This document shows, in pieces, positions 32,695-39,621 of a stretch of DNA of 64,000 nt. The position numbers were made by a program, and so were the translations under genes. The first letter of the stretch is position 1, and every line of letters starts with the position of its first letter. The stretch is from a virus. Under the pieces are notes generated by a model. That model ran no database searches, was not told the DNA's origin, and was given only the letters and a program-made list of their open reading frames with translations. Where the stretch lies: positions 1 through 64,000 of IMG/VR virus record IMGVR_UViG_3300030061_003724, one strand, 5' to 3'.

Positions 32695-33489
32695 TTAAGC
32701 TGCGTATTCAGCAAGCAATTTCTCTACGTGAGATTTTGCTACTTCGTAATCAACTTCTCCAGTTTCATCCTCATACTGTACAGGATCTTTTCTCCCCAGA
32801 GCAATAAAAGCCTCAATCCTCTCAACACTAGAAGCAGACTTATAATCACTATTTCCTGAAGGATATGGTTTATAAGAAGTATTTGTTCTCTTATAAACTT
32901 CATCAAATTCAATACCCAACGTATCAACCAAACTCTCTCCATCCTTTAAAATTCCTAATTTATCTGTGTCAATATAAGGTATAAAAAATCCTACTTTATC
33001 AGCATCCCAATTACCAATTTTGAAAGCTTCATAATCAGCATCTCTAAATTCTTGTCTACAATCAGGATAGATAGCATGATCACCAGCATGGATACCTAAA
33101 GCAATATCACATTCATCTCCTGTTTTTTTAGATACAGATAATGCTACTGCTTGAGTTAATGAAGAGAAAATTTTATTTCTATTAGGTACAACTGTTGCTA
33201 CCATATTTTCTTCTTCATAATGACCTTCTGGTACATCTTCTCCACCTTCTACAAGGTTAGAATCTAGTAGGTTTACTAAACCATCTAATTTAATTACTTG
33301 ATAAGTAACATTCTGACCATTAGCATTTAAATAATCTACTAATGATTGTGCTCTTTCAAGTTCCACTCTATGCTTCTGACCGTAATCAAAAGATAAAGCT
33401 GTTACATTGTCATACTCAGATAAACATCTAAGTAGTAAAGTTGAGGAGTCCATCCCTCCAGATAAGGACACTACGACATTTTTTGCCAT
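32695..33489 (-). CDS. queC: QueC-like PP-loop enzyme lacking the zinc cysteines
   Basis: 264 aa. The PP-loop SGGMDSS (10-16), LSFDYGQKH and the VVPNRNKIF and GDHAIYPDCRQEF motifs identify 7-cyano-7-deazaguanine synthase. QueC normally ends with SCY...CGxCxxCxER, four zinc cysteines. Here that part reads TSYKPYPSGNSDYKSASSVER (about residues 204-224, shown in pieces), so all four positions are Ser, Asp or other non-Cys residues. The activity (CDG to preQ0 via the amide) may be changed or metal independent. It overlaps the next gene by 19 nt. Confidence 0.85.
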   Translation of the reverse strand: MAKNVVVSLSGGMDSSTLLLRCLSEYDNVTALSFDYGQKHRVELERAQSLVDYLNANGQNVTYQVIKLDGLVNLLDSNLVEGGEDVPEGHYEEENMVATVVPNRNKIFSSLTQAVALSVSKKTGDECDIALGIHAGDHAIYPDCRQEFRDADYEAFKIGNWDADKVGFFIPYIDTDKLGILKDGESLVDTLGIEFDEVYKRTNTSYKPYPSGNSDYKSASSVERIEAFIALGRKDPVQYEDETGEVDYEVAKSHVEKLLAEYAA

Positions 33490-33695
33490 GATTTAAAATA
33501 ATTAATTAAATTTTGCCAGGTATTATTAAGCGTATAGGCAAACGCTGACTTTAAATGTTTGAATTTACATTTAAGATAAGATATAGTATAATGATAAATA
33601 GCTACTAATCCAAACCCTCCTGTAAGAAGAGTCCAAATGTTTGGATGCCAGTGCTCTCCACAAAATCCTAATGCATGTTTTATTATTTCTGCCAT
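33471..33695 (-). CDS. Small membrane protein, 74 aa
   Basis: Starts MAEIIKHALGFCGEHWHPNI and has one hydrophobic segment (about 20-38, NIWTLLTGGFGLVAIYHY) followed by a basic amphipathic tail. The GFCGEHWHPN motif is similar to that of small membrane proteins common in T4-like phages of unknown role. It overlaps queC and lies 1 nt from the gene upstream. Confidence 0.6.
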   Translation of the reverse strand: MAEIIKHALGFCGEHWHPNIWTLLTGGFGLVAIYHYTISYLKCKFKHLKSAFAYTLNNTWQNLINYFKSWQKMS

Positions 33696-33696
33696 A

Positions 33697-33894
33697 TTAT
33701 TCGTTTTCTTTAAATTCTACGTCACCGTAATCATCAATCGGTTTATCTCTTACCAGGTCCCAATCTGCATCATCTATAATTTCTTGTTGAAGGTCTTCAT
33801 CACCTGTTTTCCACTTTGCTAATTCTTCTTCTGTTAAGATATATTCTTCCCATCTGAAGTTGCAATAATTTACTGTTCTTGTTAATTTAGCCAT
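33697..33894 (-). CDS. Hypothetical acidic protein, 65 aa
   Basis: Starts MAKLTRTVNYCNFRWEEYIL. Strongly acidic after residue 20, helical, ending VEFKENE. Such RWEEY...DW-rich small proteins occur widely in T4-like marine phages. Function unknown. Overlaps the DpdA-like gene by 8 nt. Confidence 0.6.
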   Translation of the reverse strand: MAKLTRTVNYCNFRWEEYILTEEELAKWKTGDEDLQQEIIDDADWDLVRDKPIDDYGDVEFKENE

Positions 33895-34699
33895 AATGTT
33901 CTATTTTTGGTATTCCGTTAATTTCTCTAAATAATGTTGTATTATGTATTATTAATTGGTAATCAATATCTGTGAATTTCATATCAAAATGATCATTCAT
34001 ATTTGCTTTAGGTTTTTCAGTTAAGCCTCTTTCAGTATACATTGTTCCTTCTAAAGCAGCCATTACTGGATTTGATGTATCAATTGAGTCAATAAATTTA
34101 AACCCTTTATACCATCCAAATTCCTGAGGTACAGCACATCCTAATAAATGAATTTTATCATAATCACCTAATCCTTCTTCTACAACTAGATCACTGATAA
34201 ACTTTAATCTACCTAATGCTTTACCTAAATCTTTATTAGCATGAGGGAAATGATCATTATACCAAGTAGCACCATAAGATATAGCTATTTTTTCATAACC
34301 TAATTCTTTTAATGCTCTATAACTTTTCCAAGCATCAACATAATCTTTTCCTTGTACTACAGCTACTCTAGTACAATCTTCAGGCATTCTAATTCCTTTC
34401 CAATACTTAGCATATACTTGAGTTTGAGTATAATCCATCCATTCATCTGGAACTATAAATTCATTAGGACATAATTCATGTAACCAGTACATTAATCTTT
34501 TCCAATCATATGCTTCTCCTAATTCATGGAGCGAGTTATCCATAACAATATATCTTCCTGCTTTTTTAGCGTCAAAAAAATATTGTTTGTATTCTTCATC
34601 CTGATCTAATAAATGAGGTAGACAATAGTCATAGTCATTGAATTCAGGGGATGCTGTTAGTAAACAGCGAGGTACTTCGTGACTTACTTTCATAACCAT
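33887..34699 (-). CDS. dpdA: DpdA-like DNA 7-deazaguanine transglycosylase (TGT superfamily)
   Basis: 270 aa. The series RYIVMDNSLHELGEAY, NEFIVPDEWMD, VAVVQGKD, KIAISYGATW, KIHLLGCAVP and FIDSIDTSNPV follows the TIM-barrel strands of tRNA-guanine transglycosylase relatives, with an Asp on the last strand as likely nucleophile. TGT's C-terminal zinc site is absent, as in phage DpdA proteins, which insert preQ0-type bases into DNA. The start may be at 34693 (MKVSHEV). The queC, queD, queE and folE genes nearby support the call. Confidence 0.7.
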   Translation of the reverse strand: MVMKVSHEVPRCLLTASPEFNDYDYCLPHLLDQDEEYKQYFFDAKKAGRYIVMDNSLHELGEAYDWKRLMYWLHELCPNEFIVPDEWMDYTQTQVYAKYWKGIRMPEDCTRVAVVQGKDYVDAWKSYRALKELGYEKIAISYGATWYNDHFPHANKDLGKALGRLKFISDLVVEEGLGDYDKIHLLGCAVPQEFGWYKGFKFIDSIDTSNPVMAALEGTMYTERGLTEKPKANMNDHFDMKFTDIDYQLIIHNTTLFREINGIPKIEHYG

Positions 34700-34734
34700 A
34701 TTATATGAACCTTTATTTGTTTTTCCAAATTATC

Positions 34735-34872
34735 TTAAATAGTTCTGAATCTTCTTCTACCGTTCCAAGTCATTCTTTTTCCTTGGCCCATGTATTTTTT
34801 AAGATCAGTTCTATCGTTAAACTCATTTCTTATTGCGTTTAACTGTGTGTTACCGTTATCTTGTTTTACCAT
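34735..34872 (-). CDS. Small basic hypothetical protein, 45 aa
   Basis: ATG at 34872, TAA at 34737..34735. Starts MVKQDNGNTQLNAIRNEFND and ends in a basic MTWNGRRRFRTI. Its ATG overlaps the stop of the gene upstream by 7 nt. It fills the 166-nt gap before dpdA. Role unknown; possible nucleic-acid binding. Confidence 0.55.
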   Translation of the reverse strand: MVKQDNGNTQLNAIRNEFNDRTDLKKYMGQGKRMTWNGRRRFRTI

Positions 34873-35366
34873 TGTTTTGCCGGTCGCCCTCTGCGACTTT
34901 TTATATAAATTTTGTTATACTTCTCTTCGATTTGGTAATATAAATCCAATATCGTACCCATACATATATCGATCTCCTGATATATTTCATCTTTCGTTAT
35001 ACGAAAGTTTTTAGTGAATGCTATTATAAGATCATTTAATTTTCCATTCTCATCTTTTTCATGGTCTTCCCATAACCTTTTTCTCCTTGCACTTAGTAAT
35101 TTAGATTTTTCTAAATACTTTTGCAAATCTGGTTTGCATTCTTCATAAATATCATTCAACATATGTTCGCACAATTGTGCTTGTAAAGAATAAGGACCTT
35201 GATCATAATCCCCATTCATAATCTTATCCCTAAAATCAGATTTATTTGGTAATGGTTTGTTTTTTGCTTCATACCATCTCCACCATCTAAACTGATTATA
35301 ATTCAATTTCTGAAATTCAGTTAAACGCTTCTCAATAAATTTTCTACTATGAGGTACTTTAAACAT
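34866..35366 (-). CDS. Hypothetical helical protein, 166 aa
   Basis: I use the ATG at 35366 (MFKVPHSRKFIEKRLTEFQK); a GTG at 35375 is also possible. The protein is mostly helical and basic, with FRWWRWYEAKNK, YEECKPDLQKYLEKS and a basic C-terminus SRRGRPAKQW that resembles an AT-hook (GRP). Family not recognised. The GRP tail suggests DNA contact. Overlaps the next small gene's start by 7 nt. Confidence 0.55.
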   Translation of the reverse strand: MFKVPHSRKFIEKRLTEFQKLNYNQFRWWRWYEAKNKPLPNKSDFRDKIMNGDYDQGPYSLQAQLCEHMLNDIYEECKPDLQKYLEKSKLLSARRKRLWEDHEKDENGKLNDLIIAFTKNFRITKDEIYQEIDICMGTILDLYYQIEEKYNKIYIKSRRGRPAKQW

Positions 35367-35367
35367 A

Positions 35368-35490
35368 TTATCCACAAGGGCAAAAAACCCATAAACTAAA
35401 ATATAACATATAAAATACTAAAGCGATAAACAGAAATCCAGTAATTGCATCGATTTCTTGTTTGAATTTGTTTCTAAACTTTTTAAACAT
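35368..35490 (-). CDS. Small membrane protein, 40 aa
   Basis: ATG at 35490, TAA at 35370..35368. Starts MFKKFRNKFKQEIDAITGFL and continues into a single hydrophobic span (FIALVFYMLYFSLWVF) ending CPCG. A basic amphipathic N-terminus plus one span is a plausible short phage membrane peptide. Its end overlaps or abuts the next gene. Function unknown. Confidence 0.55.
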   Translation of the reverse strand: MFKKFRNKFKQEIDAITGFLFIALVFYMLYFSLWVFCPCG

Positions 35491-35495
35491 AACTT

Positions 35496-35663
35496 TTATT
35501 TATTATTTTTTTCCCAATGTTCTCTAAACATATTCATCAAAGGACCCATATCACCAGGTTCACCTTCAGCCCAAATATCACATTTAGACATAGCTTCACC
35601 TATGTTCATTTCTTCTCCTTTTGATTTTTTGTCTAATAAGAATTTTAATATTGGATTTGACAT
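35496..35663 (-). CDS. Small acidic protein, 55 aa
   Basis: ATG at 35663, TAA at 35498..35496. Starts MSNPILKFLLDKKSKGEEMN; contains SKCDIWAEGEPGDMGPLMNM and ends REHWEKNNK. It is the first gene after promoter 35687..35717. No homology can be named. Confidence 0.55.
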   Translation of the reverse strand: MSNPILKFLLDKKSKGEEMNIGEAMSKCDIWAEGEPGDMGPLMNMFREHWEKNNK

Positions 35664-35686
35664 AACTTTTATTTTTATTTACCTTG

Positions 35687-35717
35687 TAAATATACGACCC
35701 TTATTCCGGTTCTCCAA
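35687..35717 (-). promoter_or_regulatory. Bacteroidota-type promoter, TTG-N20-TATATTTA
   Basis: Minus strand TTG (35717..35715), 20 nt, TATATTTA (35694..35687), 23 nt before the ATG at 35663. Followed by the same AAGGTAAATAAAAATAA-type downstream sequence as the promoters at 1884 and 6657. It would start the transcript that covers the small genes, dpdA and queC. Confidence 0.72.
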
Positions 35718-35724
35718 ATTTTTT

Positions 35725-36885
35725 CTAATAAGTTTTTGTAGTATCGTCTTCTCCGTCTATTTCTTTTAATGCCTTTTCTATTCTTTCATCTACATTATCA
35801 ATATTACCATTCCAACCACCTTTATCTGTAAGTAGTTCTTTTAATATTTCTTTTTTCTTTTCAAGTTTATCATAATGTTCTCCATCATTTCCATTTTGAC
35901 CTATAATATCCATTCTTTTTTCATCTTCTTCTGTATAAGAAGGTGGGAATCCTCTTGCTTCAGGAGGTAATTCATTTTCTTCTTCAGGAATATCATGTAA
36001 AAGAGTTTCTTCTGCTTCACTTAAAGGTTTAACTTCAACATCTTCTCCATATAAATTTTCTCTATATTTTCTTTTAGGGTAAGCTTTATCAAAGGCAAAG
36101 TTAGCTGCTACTACTAAAGAAATAGCTAAAGGATCAAACACAAAAATTATAATAAGTAGCAGTATATTTATGATTTTATCCATTGGAGTACCGGTCAAAC
36201 CCGATAAATACTGCAGTGGTCCTAATTCAGCAGATACTTCGTTGTTGCTTTGAAGTTCCAATATTTTTAACTGGTATTTTTGAAGCGAGTCTGCCGCAAC
36301 TTCTCGTTTAGCATAGACATTTTTTCTATTTTCTTCTTCAACTTCAATACGTTTTTGTGATAATCTTAATTCTGTAGTTGAAATAGTTTGTCTAAAACCA
36401 GTAGCTGAGGCAGTGTCTCTTACTTGGATACTCGAAGCTTTTGAATTAGATAAAACGGATATATTCTCCGATATTCTTTTAAGCTCAGTATCAAATCTTG
36501 CCACATCTTCTTCATAAAATACTTTTTTGTTTTCTAAAAATTTAATTTCATTTTCAGCTATACTTAATTTACTGTATGTGTCTTGATAAGCAGCACTTAA
36601 AAAGCCATAGATACCCATACTAGTAATTAATACTAATATTACAGTAGCTACAGTAAGATAAGTTCTTAGCGTTTTATTAATTGAATCCCAATATTGGTAT
36701 AATAGAGAGGCAGTTACTAATTTAGCAAATTCTAAAGAACCAGCCATTATAATAACTTGAAATTGTGCCCCTGCAAATAACTTACTTAAACCATAAACCG
36801 AATAGAATGCCGCTGACGCACTTACTGACAAGGCAGAAAATGCGATAAGAAACGGAAACATTCCTTTTTTTACATTTTTCAACAT
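35725..36885 (-). CDS. Multi-span membrane protein with long periplasmic or cytoplasmic coiled coil
   Basis: 386 aa. Three hydrophobic segments near the N-terminus (about 11-30, 40-60, 76-95) are followed by a charged coiled coil of roughly 130 residues (SIAENEIKFLENKKVFYEED to LQKYQLKILELQ), a fourth span (about 236-262, IINILLLIIIFVFDPLAISL) and a very acidic C-terminal tail. The layout suits a scaffold at the host inner membrane. Not recognised. It lies 12 nt after the DUF5675 gene, in the envelope/lysis block. Confidence 0.6.
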   Translation of the reverse strand: MLKNVKKGMFPFLIAFSALSVSASAAFYSVYGLSKLFAGAQFQVIIMAGSLEFAKLVTASLLYQYWDSINKTLRTYLTVATVILVLITSMGIYGFLSAAYQDTYSKLSIAENEIKFLENKKVFYEEDVARFDTELKRISENISVLSNSKASSIQVRDTASATGFRQTISTTELRLSQKRIEVEEENRKNVYAKREVAADSLQKYQLKILELQSNNEVSAELGPLQYLSGLTGTPMDKIINILLLIIIFVFDPLAISLVVAANFAFDKAYPKRKYRENLYGEDVEVKPLSEAEETLLHDIPEEENELPPEARGFPPSYTEEDEKRMDIIGQNGNDGEHYDKLEKKKEILKELLTDKGGWNGNIDNVDERIEKALKEIDGEDDTTKTY

Positions 36886-36897
36886 ACTGTTTAGTTT

Positions 36898-37371
36898 TTA
36901 AACTGTGTCGTAATCAATGTACGAAATTTCTACCTCATCTCCACGCTCTAATGCTTCTGCTATTGGAGGGTAGATTCTTTTATATGCATCATTTGAGGCA
37001 CCTATAAATCCAGATTTTGATTTAGTAATGTTTTGTTGTTGGGTATCTCCTACTAGTAAGCATCCCATAGTATGTTCATCGGTATTACCTGTATGAATTA
37101 AAATATATTCAAATCCAGGTACGTCTCTTACCCATAGCATTCCTTTGTGAAAAGAACCATATTTTTTAGCATATCTACCATGATATCCTCCTACTTTTCT
37201 TAAAGTAATTTTATATGTTCCTTCTGGGATTCTAGTTTCACCCATTATTTTTTCTTCTCTATATTCATCTTCTAAAGTATAACACAAAAACTTTCTATCT
37301 GTTGTTACATCAAATAAAAGTCCATTTGTGCTATCTTTTTGAGAGCTTATTCTTAATACTTCTAGTTTCAT
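36898..37371 (-). CDS. DUF5675 family protein, possible cell-wall enzyme
   Basis: 157 aa. Contains LDVTT-like and CYTLEDEYREEK, ETRIPEGTYKITLR, GMLWVRDVPGFEYILIHTGN and DEHTMGCLLVG. The H-T-G-N...GC-x2-VG pattern is the core of DUF5675, which resembles the YkuD L,D-transpeptidase H...GC arrangement. A role in peptidoglycan is therefore suggested, as the gene lies among lysis and envelope genes. No catalysis is proven. It ends 2 nt from the next gene. Confidence 0.6.
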   Translation of the reverse strand: MKLEVLRISSQKDSTNGLLFDVTTDRKFLCYTLEDEYREEKIMGETRIPEGTYKITLRKVGGYHGRYAKKYGSFHKGMLWVRDVPGFEYILIHTGNTDEHTMGCLLVGDTQQQNITKSKSGFIGASNDAYKRIYPPIAEALERGDEVEISYIDYDTV

Positions 37372-37373
37372 AA

Positions 37374-37970
37374 TTAATCTAATAAATAGCCATAAGGCGT
37401 TGCGTCAATATCTAATCCTATTTCCCAGTTTTCTAATGTTAAATCTACTGTCATATTTCTTTGAATATAAGGGTTATAAAACTCACCCTCTGCAGTCAAA
37501 CAAATTAATCCATTATGTACATCCATTACTTGAACATTATTCCAAACAACATATTCTTGATCACCTGGAATTTCTACTCCAGCATATTTACTATCTGGGT
37601 TTTCCCAAGTATAAGTTCCGATATCTAATAAAGCGCCATTGTCATCTCCATCAGAATCTAAAACATATAAAGCAAAGTGTTGTCTGTCTAATCTTGGTTC
37701 TCCATCATCTACTTGTAAATAGAGAATGAATATTTTTTTAATTACATTATCAACATATTTTACACCCCCAAATGATTTAATTTGAGCGTATCTTTCATAT
37801 GGGTCAAATGATTCACCATCTAAAGCGATTTCAATAACTGGAGTTAGATCTTCATCTTTTTCACAGCTAGTAAAAGAAAATAATACAAATAATAACATTA
37901 TAGGTGCCCATGGTCTTATCCAATATTCATAAAATAATTTTTTCATTTTTTTACTTTTTAGCATTTTCAA
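37374..37970 (-). CDS. Lipoprotein, unknown function
   Basis: 198 aa with a lipoprotein signal peptide: basic start, hydrophobic WAPIMLLFVLFSFTSC and lipobox cysteine C36 followed by EKDEDL, which favours outer-membrane sorting in Bacteroidota. A start at 37946 (MKKLFYEYW) would give the more usual signal length. The mature part is beta-rich and acidic with no family I know. It may be displayed on the host surface, for instance to block superinfection; this is inference. Confidence 0.65.
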   Translation of the reverse strand: MKMLKSKKMKKLFYEYWIRPWAPIMLLFVLFSFTSCEKDEDLTPVIEIALDGESFDPYERYAQIKSFGGVKYVDNVIKKIFILYLQVDDGEPRLDRQHFALYVLDSDGDDNGALLDIGTYTWENPDSKYAGVEIPGDQEYVVWNNVQVMDVHNGLICLTAEGEFYNPYIQRNMTVDLTLENWEIGLDIDATPYGYLLD

Positions 37971-38274
37971 TTTCTAATTCTTTAACAACTTCTTTAAGTT
38001 CTTCTACATCTTTTTGTAGATACATAATTCTTAAATCTTGTTTTGCGTCATCAGGTAACGCTCCCATTTCTCCTCTGGGCCACTTAATTCTAAATTCTTC
38101 ATTAAGTGCAACGGCGTCTTGCATTCTAATTACATCTAATTGTAATTGAGCAATTTCAGCTTGTAAGGTAAACCATACGCCTGCTATTGAAACAATTCCT
38201 ACAACCATTCCGATAATAGCTTTAATATCTAAAGCAACTTTTGATTTGTCCGATAATTCTAATTGTTCTTCCAT
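37951..38274 (-). CDS. Membrane-anchored coiled-coil protein, paralogue of 39339..39620
   Basis: 107 aa. KSKVALDIKAIIGMVVGIVS then IAGVWFTLQAEIAQLQLDVI gives one span (about 15-37), followed by an acidic linker and a coiled coil (MYLQKDVEELKEVVKELEIE). The region KVALDIKAIIG-to-WFTLQAEIA aligns with KVTLDLKTIGM-to-WFTLKADIA at 39339..39620, so the two genes are paralogues. A spanin-like or holin-accessory function is possible. Overlaps the lipoprotein gene by 20 nt. Confidence 0.6.
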   Translation of the reverse strand: MEEQLELSDKSKVALDIKAIIGMVVGIVSIAGVWFTLQAEIAQLQLDVIRMQDAVALNEEFRIKWPRGEMGALPDDAKQDLRIMYLQKDVEELKEVVKELEIENAKK

Positions 38275-38284
38275 TGTTAATAAA

Positions 38285-38322
38285 ATAAATATTCCCGCAC
38301 CGTGCGGTACGGGAATAAATAT
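38285..38322 (-). terminator. Hairpin flanked by two ATATTTAT motifs
   Basis: TTCCCG-(C)-ACC-GTGC-GGT-(A)-CGGGAA (38292..38315) forms a stem with a single mismatch and a 4-nt loop, in the gap after the gene ending at 38334. On both sides lies ATATTTAT (38285..38292 and 38315..38322). It could be a terminator for the upstream transcript, with the following ATTTATTTTATT as a weak U-rich tail, combined with a late promoter for the gene at 38274. This is inferred from structure. Confidence 0.5.
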
Positions 38323-38333
38323 TAAACACCTCC

Positions 38334-38564
38334 TTATTTTTTAATAATGTGGTACAAAACAAAGGCACCTACTAAACCTAGTAGTCCCTCTGCGTTCAAT
38401 CCTCCTAATATAGCCATAATATTATCAACTACTGATATTTCTGGCCAAAAAGGAATACCTGCTCCTGAGAATAGTACCTCTAGTACCACACCTAAAGCAA
38501 TTAAAGACACACCTATGTGAGTCAGTTTATCAGCCCAAGAGCCGATCTTGTTTAGAATTTCCAT
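38334..38564 (-). CDS. Small two-span membrane protein, holin-like
   Basis: 76 aa. Starts MEILNKIGSWADKLTHIGVS. Two hydrophobic stretches (about 16-32 and 56-73), a loop with IPFWPEISVVDN and a short basic tail ending HIIKK give a class II holin-like topology. It is adjacent to a second small two-span protein and near cell-wall enzymes, so a lysis role is reasonable but not established. Confidence 0.55.
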   Translation of the reverse strand: MEILNKIGSWADKLTHIGVSLIALGVVLEVLFSGAGIPFWPEISVVDNIMAILGGLNAEGLLGLVGAFVLYHIIKK

Positions 38565-38603
38565 AAAATTGGGGTTTTAGTTAAACAATACGATAACTAG
38601 CAA

Positions 38604-38843
38604 CTAGTTTTCTTCGTTGTTCTTCTTTCCGAAGATCTTTCCTACTTCAGCTATTCCGAATGAGCCGAGAGTAATGATTACAAATGAATTATAAATGTAA
38701 TCTTGTATTACGAGTTCTTTCCCGTAAATACCTGTAACGATATCTAATACAGCGAATATTACCATCACTGCAAAGGATAAAAATCCTACTACTGATTTTT
38801 CGTTAATGTCGTTGTCGTCTTTAAACAAATTTTTAAATGCCAT
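38604..38843 (-). CDS. Small two-span membrane protein, holin candidate
   Basis: 79 aa. Starts MAFKNLFKDDNDINEKSVVG. Two spans (about 18-38 and 49-67: VGFLSFAVMVIFAVLDIVTG and NSFVIITLGSFGIAEVGKIF) and a charged tail KKNNEEN. Similar two-span proteins are annotated as putative holins in marine phages. An ATATTTAT motif (38900..38911) lies 56 nt upstream. Confidence 0.6.
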   Translation of the reverse strand: MAFKNLFKDDNDINEKSVVGFLSFAVMVIFAVLDIVTGIYGKELVIQDYIYNSFVIITLGSFGIAEVGKIFGKKNNEEN

Positions 38844-38899
38844 AATAATTCTATTTAAATTAGTTAATAAAACTATTGAATGGAACCTTTTTGGTTGTG

Positions 38900-38911
38900 A
38901 TTATAAATATT
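38900..38911 (-). promoter_or_regulatory. AATATTTATAAT motif
   Basis: The transcribed strand reads AATATTTATAATCACAACC in the gap before the holin candidate starting at 38843. Identical in its core to the elements at 58214 and 62215. Candidate late promoter element. Confidence 0.35.
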
Positions 38912-39335
38912 AGAATTTATCAGAGCTTTGTGCCTCTTTAATAGCTTCTTCAACATCTGATTTATCTGCTGGGAATTCTAGATCTAATCCAGCTTTGAAT
39001 TTTGTTTCAATTATGCCATCAAATATAATAAACATTGTTGGGGCCATTCTAACTCTGTATTTTTTAGTTGCTACAGGAGCATTAGCAATATTTACTCTAT
39101 AATAGTCTATATTTGGGTCATCTGCTAATTCTTTCCAATGAGGGTAACAATTAGCTTCATTAAATTTAGCCCAATATTCAACTACTACAACTTTACTATC
39201 ATCATCTCCAAATGCAGATTTTCCATTTATTACGTCTTCGTAATTTGAATCATCTAACCAATATTTTTCAGGTACGTCCTGTTGTCCAAATAAAATTGAG
39301 GGTATTGCTATTAGTAAAAAAAGAAGGTTTTTCAT
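38910..39335 (-). CDS. Secreted thioredoxin-fold protein without CxxC
   Basis: 141 aa. A Sec signal peptide (MKNLLFLLIAIPSILFGQQD) precedes a thioredoxin-like domain: SKVVVVEYWAKFNEANCYPH, IDYYRVNIANAP and the cis-Pro strand YRVRMAPTMFIIFDG. The active-site WCGPC is replaced by WAKFNEANC, leaving one cysteine, so redox activity is doubtful. Exported to the periplasm, it may act as a binding protein or chaperone. It is next to the outer-membrane barrel and two membrane proteins. Confidence 0.7.
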   Translation of the reverse strand: MKNLLFLLIAIPSILFGQQDVPEKYWLDDSNYEDVINGKSAFGDDDSKVVVVEYWAKFNEANCYPHWKELADDPNIDYYRVNIANAPVATKKYRVRMAPTMFIIFDGIIETKFKAGLDLEFPADKSDVEEAIKEAQSSDKF

Positions 39336-39338
39336 AGG

Positions 39339-39620
39339 TTATTTTTTCTGTAACTCGTAAAGACGTTCATCTATCTTCTCCAATTCCTCTAAAATTTTAT
39401 CTACGTCTTCTTGAGTATCCATTATTGTTTGTCGAACCAATTCATCTTTCAAATCATATTCAACTCTATCAATTACTGGTTCTGGAAGTTCTTTTGCTAG
39501 AGCTATATCTGCTTTTAATGTAAACCACATTAGTGCTAATGAAACTGCTCCTGCTAGTAACATTCCAATCGTTTTTAAGTCTAAAGTAACCTTAGTATCT
39601 TCGCCTATTTGTTTTGCCAT
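39339..39620 (-). CDS. Membrane-anchored coiled-coil protein, paralogue of 37951..38274
   Basis: 93 aa. One span (about 15-36, LKTIGMLLAGAVSLALMWFT), then a short acidic linker and a C-terminal coiled coil (TQEDVDKILEELEKIDERLY). Shares the KVTLDLKTIGM...WFTLKADIA part with the gene at 37951. It lies 1 nt from the outer-membrane barrel gene. It might join inner and outer membrane components; that is inference. Confidence 0.6.
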   Translation of the reverse strand: MAKQIGEDTKVTLDLKTIGMLLAGAVSLALMWFTLKADIALAKELPEPVIDRVEYDLKDELVRQTIMDTQEDVDKILEELEKIDERLYELQKK

Positions 39621-39621
39621 T

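Noticed and set aside
34698-34728. TTG-N20-TATAATAT promoter before the dpdA-like gene
   Set aside because: Spacing is right but the -7 box overlaps the ATG at 34699, so the transcript would start after the start codon unless translation begins later; kept only as a possibility.
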